Shown one piece after another: positions 1 to 8,420 of a stretch of DNA of 64,000 bases. The stretch comes from Bhargavaea ginsengi (GTDB taxonomy: Bacteria > Bacillota > Bacilli > Bacillales_A > Planococcaceae): the NCBI RefSeq assembly GCF_900109165.1, contig NZ_FNZF01000001.1:983376-1047375 (forward strand), read 5' to 3'. The notes below the pieces were generated by a model. The model did no database searches and was not told the origin of the DNA. It saw only the letters and a list, made by a program, of their open reading frames with translations. Numbering within the stretch: position 1 is the first letter of the stretch; every line of letters starts with the position of its first letter. The position numbers were made by a program, and so were the translations under genes.

Positions 1-456
1 GAATTGGATGAAAAGGTCCACTTTACGATCCGCGGGCGCATAGAGGACGTTCCGCTGTCCAAGGGAGCCGAAGACCATCTGTTCCGGATCGCCCAGGAAA
101 CACTGTCGAACACGCTGCGCCACGCAAAAGCGACCGAACTCGATGTGCTGTTCGTCGAGCGGGACGGACTAGCGATTTTCCGCGTTCAGGATAACGGCAT
201 CGGGTTCCGGGACGGCGACGGCAAAAGCGGCTCCTACGGCCTGCGCAATGTGCGCGAACGCGCCATTGAAATCGGAGGCACATGCAAGATCGTCTCAGTG
301 CCCTCGCAGGGAACGATTGTCGAAGTGAAGCTTCCGGTGACCCGCCCCGAAGAAGACGGCCAGCCGGAAAAAGAAGCGGACACCGCTCCGATTCCACTAA
401 AGGAAATCGAGCCGGAGGCCGCAACACCATCTGAAGAAACGGAGGAATCGAGATGA
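1..456 (+). CDS. Sensor histidine kinase, C-terminal part (NarL/LiaS-VraS type), 5' end outside window
   Basis: The frame is open from base 1, so the start lies upstream and only about 150 residues are visible. They contain a HATPase domain: an N-box-like HLFRIAQETLSNTLRHA near the start, VQDNGIGF (G1 box) and GSYGLRNVRERA (G2 box), then an acidic Pro/Glu-rich tail. The QETLSNTLRHA form is typical of HisKA_3 kinases that phosphorylate NarL/LuxR-type regulators. The stop overlaps the next start (ATGA at 453-456), which fits a kinase-regulator operon with translational coupling. LiaS/VraS-like envelope-stress sensing is an inference; the sensor half is not in the window. Confidence 0.9.
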   Translation, partial: ELDEKVHFTIRGRIEDVPLSKGAEDHLFRIAQETLSNTLRHAKATELDVLFVERDGLAIFRVQDNGIGFRDGDGKSGSYGLRNVRERAIEIGGTCKIVSVPSQGTIVEVKLPVTRPEEDGQPEKEADTAPIPLKEIEPEAATPSEETEESR

Positions 457-1082
457 TCCGTGTACTGCTCGCGGATGACCATGAAATGGTGCGAATCGGC
501 GTATCTGCCTACCTTCAGGTGCAGCCGGACATGGAAGTGGTCGGCGAGGCCTCGAACGGGCGCGAGGCGGCCGACCTCGCACTCCAGTTGCGGCCGGACA
601 TCATCCTGATGGACATGGTCATGCCGGAGATGAACGGCGCAGAGGCGACGGCCGCCATCATTAAGGAATGGCCTGAGGCGAAGATTATGGTCGTCACAAG
701 CTTTCTCGACGATGACAAGGTCTACCCGGCACTTGAGGCCGGCGCGTCCAGCTACATCCTGAAGACGTCGAAGGCGTCGCGCATCGCAGATGCCATCCGC
801 GACACGCTTGGCGGCCGGACGGTGCTCGAGCCCGAAGTGACGACGAAGATGATGCAGCGCATGCGCGGCACGGAGCGCGCGCCGCATGACGAACTGACCG
901 CTCGGGAGATGGAAATCCTCCTGCTGATCGCGAAGGGCAAGACGAACCAGGACATCTCAGACGAACTCTTTATCGCCCTCAAGACCGTCAAGACGCATGT
1001 CTCGAACATCCTCTCAAAGCTCGGCGTCGACGACCGCACACAGGCCGCGGTCTACGCCTACCAGAACGGCCTCGCAGAATAA
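453..1082 (+). CDS. LuxR/NarL-family response regulator (LiaR/VraR-like)
   Basis: 209 residues, full length for the family. The receiver domain occupies about residues 1-120 with the acidic pair DD near residue 8, the phospho-acceptor Asp54 in ILMDMVMPEMNG, and the conserved Thr/Ser and Lys (VVTS, LKTS). The C-terminal LuxR-type HTH begins LTAREMEILLLIAKGKTNQ and ends near residue 205. The start overlaps the kinase stop by four bases. It is most likely the transcription output of the kinase upstream; the resemblance to LiaR/VraR is by family pattern and the target genes are not visible here. Confidence 0.93.
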   Translation: MIRVLLADDHEMVRIGVSAYLQVQPDMEVVGEASNGREAADLALQLRPDIILMDMVMPEMNGAEATAAIIKEWPEAKIMVVTSFLDDDKVYPALEAGASSYILKTSKASRIADAIRDTLGGRTVLEPEVTTKMMQRMRGTERAPHDELTAREMEILLLIAKGKTNQDISDELFIALKTVKTHVSNILSKLGVDDRTQAAVYAYQNGLAE

Positions 1083-1130
1083 GAAAATCCGCGGACGTCT
1101 TTGCCGGCCGCGGAAAGCAGGTGCATGTGA

Positions 1131-1328
1131 TTGAACAACAACAACCAGAATTCCGCATTCATCCCGGTGGCGGTCATCTTGCTGATCGCCGTCATCCTGT
1201 TTCTCAATATCGTCCTCCCCGCGCTTCCGTTCCGGTGGATGATGGTCATCATCATCGCGGTCATCGGCATCGCCGGCGCGCTCGTGATTTTCTGGATACG
1301 GCGGAGAGGCGGCGGGCGCAGAGAGTGA
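1131..1328 (+). CDS. Small two-span membrane protein
   Basis: 65 residues from a TTG start at 1131; the upstream GCAGGTG is a weak ribosome site. The protein has a polar Asn-rich N-terminus, two hydrophobic stretches (about residues 10-28 and 34-54) and a basic Arg/Gly tail (RRRGGGRRE), consistent with two membrane helices and a cytoplasmic positively charged end. It follows the two-component pair in the same direction with a 48-base gap, so it may belong to that operon. I do not recognise the family. A repeat array starts at its stop codon. Confidence 0.6.
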   Translation: MNNNNQNSAFIPVAVILLIAVILFLNIVLPALPFRWMMVIIIAVIGIAGALVIFWIRRRGGGRRE

Positions 1329-1494
1329 GTGGCGGGATTCGCGGCTTGAGTGTCGCGAATGGGCGTGCGAGTGTCGGGATTCGCAGTTTGAGTGTCGCGA
1401 TTGTCACGCTGAGTGTCGCGATTCGCTGCACGAATGTCTCGAAACTCTTCATGAATGTCTCGGTCCCCTCCACGTATGTCCCGAAACTCTCCCC
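1327..1494 (+). repeat. Intergenic 21-bp repeat array A (8 units)
   Basis: Eight consecutive 21-bp units begin inside the stop codon of the preceding gene. Each opens with GAGTGTCGCGATT-like sequence (later units GAATGTCTCGAAA), followed by about 8 unrelated bases. Read on the minus strand it gives a spurious repetitive peptide (RDTQ-type heptads), which is a by-product of the 21-bp period. The space lies between convergent genes and ends at a terminator. See the first finding. Confidence 0.85.
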
Positions 1495-1506
1495 CCGCTG
1501 CATAAC

Positions 1507-1540
1507 AAAAGCCGCTCCCCTGCCGGAAGCGGCTTTTTTT
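1507..1540. terminator. Bidirectional intrinsic terminator
   Basis: AAAAGCCGCT pairs with AGCGGCTTTT around an 11-base loop, with a T-run on the plus side and A-run (T-run on minus) on the other. It separates the small membrane protein gene from the convergent DinB gene. Confidence 0.85.
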
Positions 1541-1549
1541 CGTATTCAA

Positions 1550-2011
1550 TTATGCTTTCGACAAATGTACCATGGCGTTCAGGATGCCGCCGTGTACGCC
1601 TTCGTGCCAGACGGAAAACTGCAGGAGTTTTTCCCCTGTGTCCATATTGTGCCCGGCAATCTCAAGCGGGTGGCCGAGCTGGCCCTCAAGCTGGCCGTCA
1701 AGCGCTGCTGCGATGCGGTCTGTCTGTCCCTTTAGCGCGCTCAGAATCTCTTCGTTAGACGGGACGCCTTCGCCCCATCCTTCCGGGCTGGTCCCTGTGT
1801 TGAACAGGCCGACCCATTCCGGATGGACGATCTCAAAGTCCGGATTGATCATCTTCGTGAAGTTCTCGAGTGAGACGAAGATGTGGCCCGCGTTCCAGCG
1901 GACGTTGTTGCTGAAGCCCGGGTGAAGCTTGTCCCAGTCTGCCCCTTCCAGTTGTTTAAGCTGGCCGAGTGTATAGCCTCGCGCGAATTTCATCTGTTTA
2001 ATTGTTGCCAT
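1550..2011 (-). CDS. DinB/YfiT-superfamily protein
   Basis: 153 residues, normal for DinB four-helix proteins. The motif NAGHIFVSLENF (about residues 40-51) and the C-terminal WHEGVHGGILNAM supply the histidines that form the usual DinB metal site. Members of the superfamily are metal-dependent, and many are thiol-linked transferases or of unknown role; no substrate can be read from this sequence. AGGAGGAATTC precedes the ATG at good spacing. It is a single gene between two terminators. Confidence 0.85.
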   Translation of the reverse strand: MATIKQMKFARGYTLGQLKQLEGADWDKLHPGFSNNVRWNAGHIFVSLENFTKMINPDFEIVHPEWVGLFNTGTSPEGWGEGVPSNEEILSALKGQTDRIAAALDGQLEGQLGHPLEIAGHNMDTGEKLLQFSVWHEGVHGGILNAMVHLSKA

Positions 2012-2080
2012 CTGAATTCCTCCTTCATGGTACTGTCTCCATTGTGGACGAACCGCAGGATTTTTTGAACTGAAACATAC

Positions 2081-2112
2081 AAAACCGCTGACCGTGACGG
2101 GTCAGCGGCTTT
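2081..2112 (-). terminator. Terminator of the small acidic protein gene
   Basis: A perfect 9-bp stem CCGCTGACC/GGTCAGCGG with a 6-base loop, followed on the minus strand by GGTTTTG. It lies just after the stop of the minus-strand gene ending at 2116. Confidence 0.7.
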
Positions 2113-2115
2113 GAT

Positions 2116-2352
2116 TTATTCTTTACCCGGATACCGTTCATTCGGGGCGGTGTCGTTATAGCCTTTATCAAGGCCTTCGTCACCCTCGAATGCGGATGGC
2201 TCTCCTTTGCCGACGTCTTCATTTTCGTTTTCACGGAAGACGTCAGTCGAGTTGGATTCGGAAGGGTCGGCCAGCGGCAGTTCGCCTTCGTTGCGATCCC
2301 CGCGCTGCGGATCATAGTCTCGCGCGTTCGGATAGTTTTCATGTCTAGTCAT
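2116..2352 (-). CDS. Small acidic hydrophilic protein
   Basis: 78 residues, rich in Asp, Glu, Asn, Gly and Pro with no hydrophobic segment, hence probably soluble and largely disordered (for example NARDYDPQRGDRNEGELP). The ATG is preceded by GAAAGGAGCGG. Composition resembles small stress or spore-associated hydrophilic proteins of Bacillales, but I do not recognise a family and assign no function. A terminator follows. Confidence 0.65.
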   Translation of the reverse strand: MTRHENYPNARDYDPQRGDRNEGELPLADPSESNSTDVFRENENEDVGKGEPSAFEGDEGLDKGYNDTAPNERYPGKE

Positions 2353-2706
2353 GGTTTCCGCTCCTTTCCCGGCTGACCTGGCTGCAAGCCGTCAGTCCTT
2401 GGATGATTAGGCGGACGGATGTCCGTCCTTACCGGCGACACGCCGGATGCCCCGGCCGGGCCCGGAAATTGACGGGCGGCGAGCCGGATTGTTCCCAGTC
2501 TCCCCTGTCTGCAGCAATCACCTGACTTGTTATTATCCTTTTCGTGATTTCCATTTAAATTCCTGCCTAAAACTTCAAATTTACGGAAACTCAATAAACC
2601 GACATCAGGGAGACGGGAAATCGTGTTAGACTATTCCTTTTCCACACAGCCCTTTAAACCTGCAGCTCCGGAAATGAACAAAAGGACCCTGATGACGTGA
2701 AATGCA
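2353..2706. other. 354-base space with no recognised gene
   Basis: It lies between two minus-strand genes. It must hold the promoter of the small acidic protein gene. I see GC-rich short inverted repeats near 2440-2465 (CCGGCGACACGCCGG) but no riboswitch consensus and no open frame with a plausible start. Confidence 0.5.
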
Positions 2707-3744
2707 TCATTCAATAATCCCGTTCACTTTCCCGTCGAGCGAAGCAATGCTTTCCTGATTGCCGGCGACGATCAGCTTGTCCCCCACCCTGAACTCCTCA
2801 TCGGGGTCAGGGTTGCTGAGGACGCCTTCTTCCCTTCCGATGGCGAGCAGCGTGATGCCGAACTCCCGGCGCAGGTTCGATGATTCCACTGACTTTCCGG
2901 TAAGCGGACACTTTTCTCCCAAAACGACCTCGCCCACGACGAACTCCTTTTTCTCTGCCATCATGAGGTCATTGATAAAATCAATGCCGGACGGGCTCAC
3001 GACGGACAGCGCAAGCTCACGGCCGCCGATGCTTGAGGGGTTGATGACACGGGTGGCCCCTGCACGCTTCAGCACTTCCTCGGAACCTTCTTTCTCGGCG
3101 CGGGCCGCGACCTCGATATCGTCGCTCATCCCTTTTGCCGTCAGCGTGATAAAGACATTATCCGCGTCGCTGTCGAGAGCAGCGATCAGCCCGCGGGCCT
3201 TGTCCGTTCGCGCCTTTTCAAGAATGTCCCGGTCCGTCGGATCGCCGATCAGACGAAGCGTTCCCTGGTCCACAACCTCGAGAAGCTCGTCTTCGTTGTC
3301 ATGTATGTACAAAACCTTCAGTTCCTCTTCCATATTGCGCAGTTCACGGTATACCTGCTGGGCGACGCGGCCGAATCCGCATACGATGATATGGTCCTCG
3401 AGCTTATCAATTTCATGATCCATCTGCTTATCCCACACTTTCTCAGACAGCTGTTTTTCAATCAGATACGACGCAGCGGTGCCGAGCCCGTACGTTACAA
3501 CTCCTGCACCGAACGGCACGATCAGCAACGCAAAACGCCGGCCTTCATCGGTCACGGGATACATGTCCCCATAGCCGATCGTCATGACCGAAATAATCGT
3601 CATCCATAGGGAATCGAAAAATGACAGGCTCTCGTAATGCATGAACCCGACAACCCCGACCCCGACCAAGAGGACGACTAACAAACTGAGAAATAGCAGC
3701 CGCCGGTAGCCGGTCGGAATGTCGAGCCATTTTTTCCTGAACAT
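2707..3744 (-). CDS. Potassium channel with TrkA-N (RCK) domain, YugO-like
   Basis: About 345 residues. An N-terminal helix (residues 13-37) and pore region with the selectivity filter TIGYGDMYPV, a second helix, then a Rossmann RCK domain beginning IIVCGFGRVAQQVYREL and a C-terminal TrkA-C-like region (FRVGDKLIVAG). This is a two-span ligand-gated K+ channel in the inner membrane, as in B. subtilis YugO. GAAGG lies directly against an ATG at 3750, so the next ATG (3744, MFRKKW) has the better six-base spacing and is preferred. Confidence 0.9.
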   Translation of the reverse strand: MFRKKWLDIPTGYRRLLFLSLLVVLLVGVGVVGFMHYESLSFFDSLWMTIISVMTIGYGDMYPVTDEGRRFALLIVPFGAGVVTYGLGTAASYLIEKQLSEKVWDKQMDHEIDKLEDHIIVCGFGRVAQQVYRELRNMEEELKVLYIHDNEDELLEVVDQGTLRLIGDPTDRDILEKARTDKARGLIAALDSDADNVFITLTAKGMSDDIEVAARAEKEGSEEVLKRAGATRVINPSSIGGRELALSVVSPSGIDFINDLMMAEKKEFVVGEVVLGEKCPLTGKSVESSNLRREFGITLLAIGREEGVLSNPDPDEEFRVGDKLIVAGNQESIASLDGKVNGIIE

Positions 3745-3867
3745 AATCATCCTTCTTTCCGGGGTCTGGTCTTTTCCTTTTACCCCGGGAGACGTGCCGA
3801 TAACCGCAACCCTCGGGCGGACCGTCCGTCCTATTATTGGAAAACACAGACTTGGGAGGGATGGCCG

Positions 3868-4269
3868 ATGAAAAAACTCGTGCCGGCCGCTTTAGTTGCC
3901 ATGATGTTACTGCTCTCCGGCTGCGGCGCGCCGAAAACGGCCGCGGACCACGGCAGCGGCCTATCGGTGGAAATGCAGACCGGCGGCCAGTACCGTCACG
4001 TCCAGCTGATCCGCTATGAAAACGGCGAGAAGGTGCCGGGTGAAAATGTGGTCAACGCAGACGGCAGCCAGTTTGAGAATGGTGAAGTCATCTGGTTCGA
4101 TATACAGCCCGGGGAATGGAAAGAAACGACTGCATTCGCACTGTCAGTCAGCACGGACGGGACCGGAATCGGCGCAAGGCAGACGAAGCCCGTCGAGCTG
4201 GAAGAGGGCAAGGATTGGGCACACGCGGTGTTCAGTGACGACGGCCTGATCATCGAGGAAGCGGAATGA
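3868..4269 (+). CDS. Small lipoprotein of unknown function
   Basis: 133 residues with a lipoprotein signal: MKKLVPAALVAMMLLL followed by lipobox LSGC, Cys near residue 19. The mature part is a compact beta-rich-looking domain without a motif I recognise. TTGGGAGGG upstream of the ATG is a ribosome site. It overlaps the downstream membrane protein gene by four bases (ATGA), so the two are co-translated. Function unknown. Confidence 0.8.
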   Translation: MKKLVPAALVAMMLLLSGCGAPKTAADHGSGLSVEMQTGGQYRHVQLIRYENGEKVPGENVVNADGSQFENGEVIWFDIQPGEWKETTAFALSVSTDGTGIGARQTKPVELEEGKDWAHAVFSDDGLIIEEAE

Positions 4270-4778
4270 CGGCTGCAGGCGGGCCGCTCCGACGGAAAAT
4301 CATCGCCGCCTCCCTGGCAGGCGCTGTATTCGCCGTCCTCCTCGGCCTCCTCACACCAGATCCGTTCGGGGAATTCCCGGCAACACCCGGCGGCTTCCTG
4401 AATGCCTTCACGCTGACCGTCCCTATCTACCTGATGTACAGCTTCCCGGTCATTTTTTTGGTCGGCGTGCCGGCATCACTGCTTGCAGACTTTCTTGCGG
4501 CGCGCCTTTCGCGCGGATTCCGGAAGCCTTGGGCTGAGCCGGTGATTTCCGGCGTACTGCATGCCGCATTCGGATTGGTAGCTCTCGGCTACGGCGTGGC
4601 GGCGGCCCTTCTCGGGTTCATAGCGGACCGGCTGCTCAGGAAAAAACCGAAACCCGGATGGCCCGCTGCCCTTAAGAGCCTTGCGGTTCCTGCACTTGTC
4701 TGGCTCTTCTTCATGTTCATCGTCTACATGAAGGAACTGCCGGGTGATTTTCCTGCCCTGCTGCAGGCCATCTTATAA
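4266..4778 (+). CDS. Membrane protein of unknown function
   Basis: 170 residues with four hydrophobic segments (about residues 12-28, 48-70, 92-118 and 134-155). A basic LRRK near the N-terminus suggests a cytoplasmic start. Coupled to the lipoprotein gene by ATGA overlap, which suggests a membrane protein and surface lipoprotein that work together. No family recognised. A terminator follows directly. Confidence 0.75.
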   Translation: MTAAGGPLRRKIIAASLAGAVFAVLLGLLTPDPFGEFPATPGGFLNAFTLTVPIYLMYSFPVIFLVGVPASLLADFLAARLSRGFRKPWAEPVISGVLHAAFGLVALGYGVAAALLGFIADRLLRKKPKPGWPAALKSLAVPALVWLFFMFIVYMKELPGDFPALLQAIL

Positions 4779-4784
4779 GAAAAA

Positions 4785-4818
4785 GAGCTTTCGGCCCGAT
4801 GCCGAAAGCTCCTTTTAT
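4785..4818 (+). terminator. Intrinsic terminator after the lipoprotein/membrane protein pair
   Basis: GAGCTTTCGG pairs with CCGAAAGCTC over a 7-base loop, followed by CTTTTAT. Confidence 0.8.
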
Positions 4819-5028
4819 AAGGGCGAGAGTTTGCCCATCCATCTTTCATCCCTGCAGATGATGAGCGTGTTCTTTCCTGACCGTACATCCTTCAATCAAA
4901 TCTTTGTATTTAAAGAAAAACACGGCTTGCCCCAGAAAACATACTGATATGCGATCTGAGGAATAGGCAGTCACATCATTTGCCCAAATGAATACCTTAT
5001 TTGGAATGCTTTATTAGGGGGAATCGGT

Positions 5029-5823
5029 GTGGGCTACTATGTTTCTGTTGAACCGGGTGTAAAATTATATGTTGAAGATATTAATCCTGAGGGCAGTAAG
5101 ACGATCGTCTTCCTGCATGGCTGGCCTTTAAGCCATCAGCAGTTTGAATATCAATTTAACGTTCTTCCCCATAAGGGTTTCCGCTGTATCGGAATTGACT
5201 GGAGAGGATTCGGAAAGTCAGATAAGCCAATAAGCGGATACGGTTTTGACCGGCTGGCGGATGATATCCGTGCAGTGGTGGATGCACTTCAATTGGATCA
5301 GTTCACTCTTGCGGGTCACTCCACAGGTGGAGCCATTGCGATTCGGTATATGTCCCGTCATCATGGTTACGGTGTATCCAACCTTGTCCTGATTGATGCT
5401 GCCGCTCCTACAGGATTTTCTTCAGAGACTGCAGCCAGGTTCCTTAATCAGGCGCTAAATGACCGTCCCAAGATGATGCGGGAAGTGACAGAGAACTTTT
5501 TCTTCCAATACATTACACCTCCATTCTCTGAGTGGTTTCTCCAATTGGGCTTTCAGGCAGCAGGCTGGTCAACGGCAGCGATCATCATTACATTGCGAGA
5601 TGAAAAGCTTGATTCCGATTTGCCAAAGATCCACGCCCCAACCTTAATTGTTCATGGTGTTCACGACAAGGTGATCCCTTATGCACAAGCCCAGGATCTT
5701 AACCGGCAAATAAAGAATTCACAGCTTGTTCCGTTTCACTACAGCGGTCATGGTCTTTTCTGGGAAGAACATGACAAGTTTAACAAGCTACTTAGAAGGT
5801 TTATTAGAAGCACCGAGAACTAG
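5029..5823 (+). CDS. Alpha/beta hydrolase
   Basis: 264 residues from a GTG start preceded by AGGGGGAA. It shows the alpha/beta hydrolase order: oxyanion HGWPLSHQQF (about residue 31), GIDWRGFGKSDKP, nucleophile elbow LAGHSTGGA with the serine near residue 96, a late Asp (VHGVHDKVIP) and catalytic His in YSGHGLFWEEH. The pattern is that of non-haem chloroperoxidase/esterase-like enzymes; the substrate cannot be told. The gene is visibly richer in A+T and in AT-ending codons than its neighbours and stands alone between two terminators, so it may be acquired. Confidence 0.88.
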   Translation: MGYYVSVEPGVKLYVEDINPEGSKTIVFLHGWPLSHQQFEYQFNVLPHKGFRCIGIDWRGFGKSDKPISGYGFDRLADDIRAVVDALQLDQFTLAGHSTGGAIAIRYMSRHHGYGVSNLVLIDAAAPTGFSSETAARFLNQALNDRPKMMREVTENFFFQYITPPFSEWFLQLGFQAAGWSTAAIIITLRDEKLDSDLPKIHAPTLIVHGVHDKVIPYAQAQDLNRQIKNSQLVPFHYSGHGLFWEEHDKFNKLLRRFIRSTEN

Positions 5824-5864
5824 GAAAAGCGCTCCTGCAGAGCCACCTGCAGGAGCGCTTTTCC
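5823..5864. terminator. Strong bidirectional terminator
   Basis: An 18-bp perfect stem beginning GGAAAAGCGCTCC, loop AGCCAC, with A- and T-runs built into the stem ends so that it can act in both directions. Confidence 0.9.
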
Positions 5865-5900
5865 TTGTCGTGCGTCTTCTGAATCCACTATCCGCCGCTT

Positions 5901-6005
5901 AATTTCGTCATTCACGGCGATAATCTCGTCATTCGGCTGCGCAATCTCGTCATTCAGGGTTTTAATCTCGTCATTCGCCGCACCGGTTTCGTCATTCATC
6001 CCCTC
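5901..6005. repeat. Intergenic 21-bp repeat array B (5 units)
   Basis: Five exact 21-bp units, each starting AATTTCGTCATTC or AATCTCGTCATTC (last GGTTTCGTCATTC) plus 8 variable bases. Core on the minus strand is GAATGACGAGATT. The last unit runs into the stop codon of the minus-strand kinase gene. The core is the same as in array D 19 kb away. Confidence 0.88.
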
Positions 6006-8247
6006 ACGCTCTCGGAACGGCAACCGTCACCTTGAACAGGTCCCCGTCCATTTCGATCGTCATCCGGCCTTCATGCAGGTCGACAATCGACTGCGCGATG
6101 GCAAGGCCAAGACCGGAGCCTTCGGTGTGGCGGGAGGCGTCGCCGCGCTTGAAGCGTTCGAACAGTTCATCCGCATTGTCACCCAGTTCATACTTCGAAA
6201 CATTTTTGATCGTGAAGCGGACTTCCTGAGACACTTCGCTCGCTTCGTCCAGCGTGACATACACCCGCGTGCCCGGCATCGCATACTTAAGCGCGTTCTG
6301 GATCAGGTTGTCGATGACGCGCCACCATTTCTGGCCGTCAACCGACACCGTGAGCGGGCCGTCAGCGATACTTACCCGGAAGTCGAGCGGGGACGCTGCG
6401 ATCTCCTCGTCGTATTCTGCAATCGCCTGCCGGACAAGTTCCACGAGGTCGACGCGCTGGCGGTTCAGCTCCACATTGCCGCTCGCCATTTTGGAGACGT
6501 CGAACAGGTCGTCAATGAGCGTCTTTAGCCGCTGGGATTTGCGGTCGAGGACATCCACGTATTCCGCACGTTCCTCGGCCGTCAGATCCGGTTTCTTCAA
6601 CAGATCGGTGTAGGTGATGATCGAGGTCAACGGCGTGCGCAGGTCGTGACTGACATTGGTGATCAGCTCTGTCTTGAGCCGCTCGCTTCTTGCCTGTTCG
6701 GACATGGATAGCCGGACGCCTTGCCGGAGCCGGTTCAGGTCCGAAGCATGCTTTGCGAACAGACTCGTTCCTTTTACCGGAACCTCTTCGGCCAGGCGGC
6801 CTGCCGCCATCCGGCCGGTCGCATCAATGATCCGGTTCAGATAACCGGTCCGCCGGATCATGAAGAACAGCACCGGCAGGGCCACCGTGAAGAAGAGGAA
6901 CAGCCAGATGGCACTTAGTCCGAAGCCGACATTGAGCCCCAGCATAAACGACAGGAAGACGCCCCCGAATCCAAGGCCGGCAAGGAAAATCACAACGAGC
7001 AGGAACATCACCTGCGTACCGAGTTTCCGGTTCAAAAAGAACGCCCGCAGATCATCCGCGGCTCTCCGGATGTAGGCACGCTCCAGATCCTGCCCGATCC
7101 GTCCGCTGTCCGAAAACCGCCGGACAACATGAAGGATCAGAAACACTGCGACACCAAGCGCCAGCGCGAAGAACATTGCGTTGACGGCCAGTTCCGAGTA
7201 CATGAAACTGCCTGTATGATGAACAAAATTCATGAAGGTTTCTTTCATATATTCAGCGAATGTGAGCGCGATGAGCGATGCAACTGCTGCAGCCGCCGTC
7301 AACACATCAATCGGGAAACGTTCCAACTTCTGCGACAGCGCGTTCCCTTTCCAGACCGAAGGCCGGAGCCGGAACACGGTAAGCAGGAGCGCAAGGGCAA
7401 GAAGTCCCGCCAGCCAGACCCCCACATACGCACGCTGTTCCGCTTTGAACACGGTATACCCCCAGGCGAGCTGGTCATCATTCAGATAAACCTCATCCCT
7501 GATCCCCCGGCCCGCCGCTTCGTTCAGCACAGACTTCGGGACAATCACCGTTCCCTCGAAAGTTTTCACTTCATCCGGAATCAGGCTGCTTGCTTCACCC
7601 GTATAGTCCAGGTCCCCCGTAATCTGTGACGCCCGCAGATAGCCGTCTTTCTCGTTGAATGTCCGTTTGTAAGCCGCTTCTTCACGGATATTGCCGCTCG
7701 TATAGGTCTTGCCGGTTGCCGTGTCTGTCAGCTCGTAGTAGACATGGCGCACATGGTTCTCGAACGACGGCCGGTTCTCCCGGAGCGTCTTCATATACTC
7801 ATCGATGACACGGCCTTTTTCAGCGCGGACCTTTTCCGCGACATGTTCGTCATCCAGGAAGTTCTGCCGGATGTCCTCAAGCTTTTCGTCCCGCTCCGCA
7901 GCAAGTGTCTCTTTTTCGTCCGCACTCTCCGCCGCACCGATCCTGCCTTCATACTGGTCCCTGATCGACGCCAGCTGATCTTCGAGGTTTCCGAAACGGT
8001 ACCGGTGTTCATCCATCTCCTCTTCCGTGACCCCGATGCTTTTCTTGGCCTCTTCCGGCTCGACCGGATTCAGGACGTACGGCCCAATCTGGTTGTAGAA
8101 GAAGTCCATGCTGCTCCGGAATTCCTCGGTCTCGGTGTACGACTTCCCGATGATCCGCGGCCCCGCCTCGATCAGCACCATCACGGAAAACAAAACGAAT
8201 GCGGCAAGCGCCAGCCAGACGGCTTGTGTCCACTTACCCTTGGGCAT
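6004..8247 (-). CDS. Multi-span sensor histidine kinase
   Basis: 747 residues. One N-terminal helix (about 9-29), a long extracytoplasmic alpha-helical and charged region to about residue 280, then five further hydrophobic segments before the catalytic half. HisKA box NVSHDLRTPLTS has the phospho-His near residue 535; HATPase boxes NLIQNALKYA and GSGLGLAIAQSIV follow. It is longer and has more membrane spans than ordinary VanS-like kinases. The partner regulator gene lies upstream with a small membrane protein gene between, overlapping this start (TGATG). GAAAGGAAGTG is the ribosome site. Signal unknown; envelope sensing is an inference. Confidence 0.92.
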   Translation of the reverse strand: MPKGKWTQAVWLALAAFVLFSVMVLIEAGPRIIGKSYTETEEFRSSMDFFYNQIGPYVLNPVEPEEAKKSIGVTEEEMDEHRYRFGNLEDQLASIRDQYEGRIGAAESADEKETLAAERDEKLEDIRQNFLDDEHVAEKVRAEKGRVIDEYMKTLRENRPSFENHVRHVYYELTDTATGKTYTSGNIREEAAYKRTFNEKDGYLRASQITGDLDYTGEASSLIPDEVKTFEGTVIVPKSVLNEAAGRGIRDEVYLNDDQLAWGYTVFKAEQRAYVGVWLAGLLALALLLTVFRLRPSVWKGNALSQKLERFPIDVLTAAAAVASLIALTFAEYMKETFMNFVHHTGSFMYSELAVNAMFFALALGVAVFLILHVVRRFSDSGRIGQDLERAYIRRAADDLRAFFLNRKLGTQVMFLLVVIFLAGLGFGGVFLSFMLGLNVGFGLSAIWLFLFFTVALPVLFFMIRRTGYLNRIIDATGRMAAGRLAEEVPVKGTSLFAKHASDLNRLRQGVRLSMSEQARSERLKTELITNVSHDLRTPLTSIITYTDLLKKPDLTAEERAEYVDVLDRKSQRLKTLIDDLFDVSKMASGNVELNRQRVDLVELVRQAIAEYDEEIAASPLDFRVSIADGPLTVSVDGQKWWRVIDNLIQNALKYAMPGTRVYVTLDEASEVSQEVRFTIKNVSKYELGDNADELFERFKRGDASRHTEGSGLGLAIAQSIVDLHEGRMTIEMDGDLFKVTVAVPRA

Positions 8248-8420
8248 CAGAGCACACTTCCTTTCAGAACATTACGGAGCCGGGCGATCGTCTCCGCCGC
8301 GTCCACACCACGGCTGTCGAAAAAGTCCGCGATAAATCCCGAGCAGTAGATGAGGCTAGCAGCCGCAAGCACCAAAGCAATGACGGATAGCCAGATGTCA
8401 CTTTTCGATTTTATAGCCAA
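8247..8420 (-). CDS. 57-residue single-span membrane protein between regulator and kinase
   Basis: A minus-strand frame begins at TTG 8418-8420, preceded by AAGGTGG, and overlaps the end of the response regulator gene by 23 bases. Its TGA overlaps the kinase ATG by one base (TGATG). The product starts MAIKSKSDIW, has one hydrophobic helix (about residues 9-31, LSVIALVLAAASLIYCSGFI) and a charged C-terminal tail (DFFDSRGVDAAETIARLR). The tight overlaps at both ends and the classic basic-then-hydrophobic layout argue for a real coupled gene. A role as an accessory of the kinase is an inference. Confidence 0.6.
   Translation of the reverse strand: MAIKSKSDIWLSVIALVLAAASLIYCSGFIADFFDSRGVDAAETIARLRNVLKGSVL

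Noticed and set aside
1058-1549. Minus-strand open frame with repeated RDTQ/RDIR heptads
   Set aside because: It is the translation of the 21-bp array A extended into flanking genes; it has no ribosome site and runs through a terminator hairpin and the end of the response regulator gene.
2353-2706. Riboswitch or T-box in the gene-free space
   Set aside because: GC-rich inverted repeats exist but no T-box AGGGTGGNACCGCG-like box, cobalamin box or other aptamer landmarks were found on either strand.
5820-6023. Minus-strand frame encoding NDEI-type heptad repeats
   Set aside because: By-product of array B; overlaps the kinase start-to-stop region and an 18-bp terminator stem.
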